A stretch of DNA of 64,000 bases from Psococerastis gibbosa (lineage: Eukaryota > Arthropoda > Insecta > Psocodea > Psocidae). The position numbers were made by a program, and so were the translations under genes. Below are positions 62,136-64,000 of this stretch, in pieces (positions within the stretch are counted from its first letter, which is position 1; the number at the start of each line of letters is the position of its first letter). The stretch lies in contig OZ020491.1 of NCBI GenBank assembly GCA_963971405.1, forward strand, positions 6,442,855 to 6,506,854. Reading direction: 5' to 3'. The notes below the pieces were generated by a model. That model did not search any database. It saw nothing but the letters and a program-made list of their open reading frames with translations, and was not told the origin of the DNA.

Positions 62136-62984
62136 GAAAGTACAGCGATATTATGCATGTCTGGCCTTTTTATGTATACGGTACTGCAATAGTTGTTGTT
62201 TTGGTCTTGTTAAAATCGGATTAATGAGCCGTGGTTTTTGATATGGCTACGGCCTCGGCTCATTTCACGATATTGCCTATAAATATGATTGTAATAGTTC
62301 GACATAATATAAAAGTTAAAATAAATTAAACTATACCTAGTGATTGAAAAATATCTTGAACTTAGAAAAATTATATATAAAGAATTGTACCTCATAATAT
62401 TGCATCATTTTCATCTTTAAGCAAAATAGTTGTTTGATTTATTTTAACATTATTTACGGCATTGCCCTCAATCCTCTGTGTATTGCTCGATGTACCTAGA
62501 TATAGTAGTAACATCTTTAACATTGTCATGATCAGGGTGATTATCCTTGGTGTTAAAGAAATTTAGCCATCATAGTGTGGTTCGTTAAAGTTATCTACGT
62601 TGTTCAATAATTTCCGTGGTTGTAGTGATATGTTCAGTTTCATTTCATGGACATATTTTCTGATTATTTGTTTGTTTCTGCAGTTTTTTTATTTATACTT
62701 ACTCTTTTTTGTCATTATAAAGTATATCACTGCAAAGATATGCTTTTTTGTACTTTGACCTAGTGCTTAATATAATCTAGAGTATCTATATTATGTATTA
62801 CCCTAAGTTAAATTACTTTTTTAGCATTAATTGAATACCTTTAATGCCCCATAATAAGCGGCAATAATTATCAAACCTAATGTCATTAATAAAGCAGAAA
62901 TATATTTGAAACTATTGTATTATTATGTACATACTCACACCTTGTCAGAAAGGAAACGTGCTGTGATTGTCACTGTATTTGCTG

Positions 62985-63012
62985 CTTGACATTTTTTTTT
63001 TTCTGTTGCAGA
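62985..63012 (+). other. Strong 3' splice-site-like sequence
   Basis: TTTTTTTTTTTCTGTTGCAG is a near-ideal pyrimidine tract and acceptor. What follows has no long frame. I cannot link it to a donor or an exon. Confidence 0.3.
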
Positions 63013-64000
63013 AATCGTACGCTTCCAAACCAGAGTGTACAGTGATTTCATCGGATTGTGGTAGGCTACCACAGAGGATGAAAGTCAGAGCGACCTAACT
63101 GCTGAACCTACTATTAGGTATTCGGTATCTCTTGTCATTAAAAAAAACACAAGATGAAAAAAGTTGATAATTTGAGATACCTAATACCTAATAGTAGATC
63201 CAGCAGCTAGGTCAAACCTGATTTCCATCCCCTGTAGTAGCCTACACCGCAGCGCTGAGATTTATGATGCAATCACCGTGGTTCGGGGTGGGGCAGTACG
63301 ATTTCAGCACCAGATAATAGGATGCTAAGCAGCATAAACACGGTGGCAATCACCGTGAACAACGTGCGTAAGCACCATGAATTTAGGGTTTAGACAGCAT
63401 AAGTAGGATGAAGCATTTAGGAACAGGCTGAATTAGCAACTAGAATTACATGAGTGCAGGGAATATAAGAAGCCAAGCAGCTAGCATTTGGTGTTAAGCC
63501 CATGGTAATATGCTGCAGCAGCTTAATACGCACGCAGCAGCATGTGCATACATGCTGAACAACGTGCCTCAGCGTGCGACTAGGTGCTTTTATCTAAAAG
63601 CAGGGCGTTTCTGAGTGTTTTGACACCAAGAACGCTATGTCGGCGCAGTGTAATATGGTGAAACACCGCGTTACATGTATTGTCACCTAGATTATAATGC
63701 TCAATCTTCATGAATTACATGTATTCATCTAGTCACAACTGGAAATGCTCGGTTTTAGGGGAAAACAGTGACGTCACTTATGCCATACGTCACTGTTTAA
63801 GCACCATGTTACATGTGCAAGGGTCAACCCCATGATCCTCGAAGATTAGGCACAGCACAACATAGCATCATAAATCATAGGGTTCTGTTTTCTCAGTGTA
63901 TCCAGCATGGGGATGTATACATAAATCAAGGGTATATCTGATGATGGATTGTATCCGAAACCGGTCATATTTTAGGGGAGAAACAATTGAATTGAAAAAC

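Larger units (their letters stand above)
59434..63898. mobile_element. Candidate 4.5-kb non-coding transposon, CACTGAG ends
   Basis: The left end CACTGAGAAAAATCG and the right end TTCTGTTTTCTCAGTG are inverted over about 11 bp, each bordered outside by TA. GTCACCTAG/CTAGGTGAC occurs near both ends (59612, 59674 and 63685), as do CACCGTG (59504, 63277 and 63352) and TGACGTCA (60106 and 63771). No ORF over about 70 codons and no transposase motif. Parts inside look single-copy. A TA duplication would fit Tc1/mariner-type targets, but the family is not determined. Confidence 0.55.

Overview
The window looks like repeat-rich intergenic DNA from an animal, most likely an arthropod (probably an insect). 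The evidence is several tRNA-headed SINE families, 3' ends of RTE-like and Jockey/I-like LINEs, hundreds of MITE-type fold-backs and one Polinton/Maverick-type element with an integrase-chromodomain protein. The species call is inference. I found no convincing host protein-coding gene. The only long intact reading frames belong to the Polinton-type element; most other short ORFs cross repeats or microsatellites.

The centrepiece is 32172-41393, a 9.2-kb near-perfect palindrome. Two arms of 4241 bp surround a 740-bp unique spacer. Each arm carries, from the outside in: a 155-bp minisatellite, a captured pair of tRNA-Glu-like SINEs, a 101-aa OB-fold-like protein, a divergent promoter region, two overlapping genes of unknown function (231 and 163 aa) and a convergent integrase with a chromodomain. 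The spacer holds the first codons of the one complete integrase and a packaging-type ATPase that is cut off before its Walker A region. The outer ends are AGTAGATATAAAAG...CTTTTATATCTACT and are flanked by GACTTC on both sides. This 6-bp duplication splits a SINE D copy. The structure therefore reads as one inserted mobile unit with two copies of the same Polinton end, comparable to a fold-back defective genome.

Left flank (1-32 kb): scattered SINEs (families A, B, C and D), a long CAGA-containing non-coding repeat (E), G-tract hAT-like MITEs with visible 8-bp duplications, PIF/Harbinger-like MITEs with 3-bp TWA/TAT duplications, TTAA MITEs, several LINE C-terminal fragments, a 163-180-bp satellite (11.4-12.25 kb) and a 200-N assembly gap at 23159-23358.

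Right flank (41.4-59.3 kb): the same families, with more LINE fragments, a tail-to-tail LINE pair (47.2-48.2 kb), a fold-back SINE B around a full tRNA cloverleaf (48.75 kb), a three-level MITE nest (49.96-50.74 kb) and a 13-bp minisatellite beside a duplicated segment with splice-acceptor-like tracts (53.4-54.3 kb).

Right end (59434-63898): a candidate 4.5-kb non-coding transposon with CACTGAGAAAA termini, TA on both sides and motifs repeated near both ends.

All readings were made by eye. Repeat borders without a stated target-site duplication are approximate, and family names beyond the stated motifs are inference.
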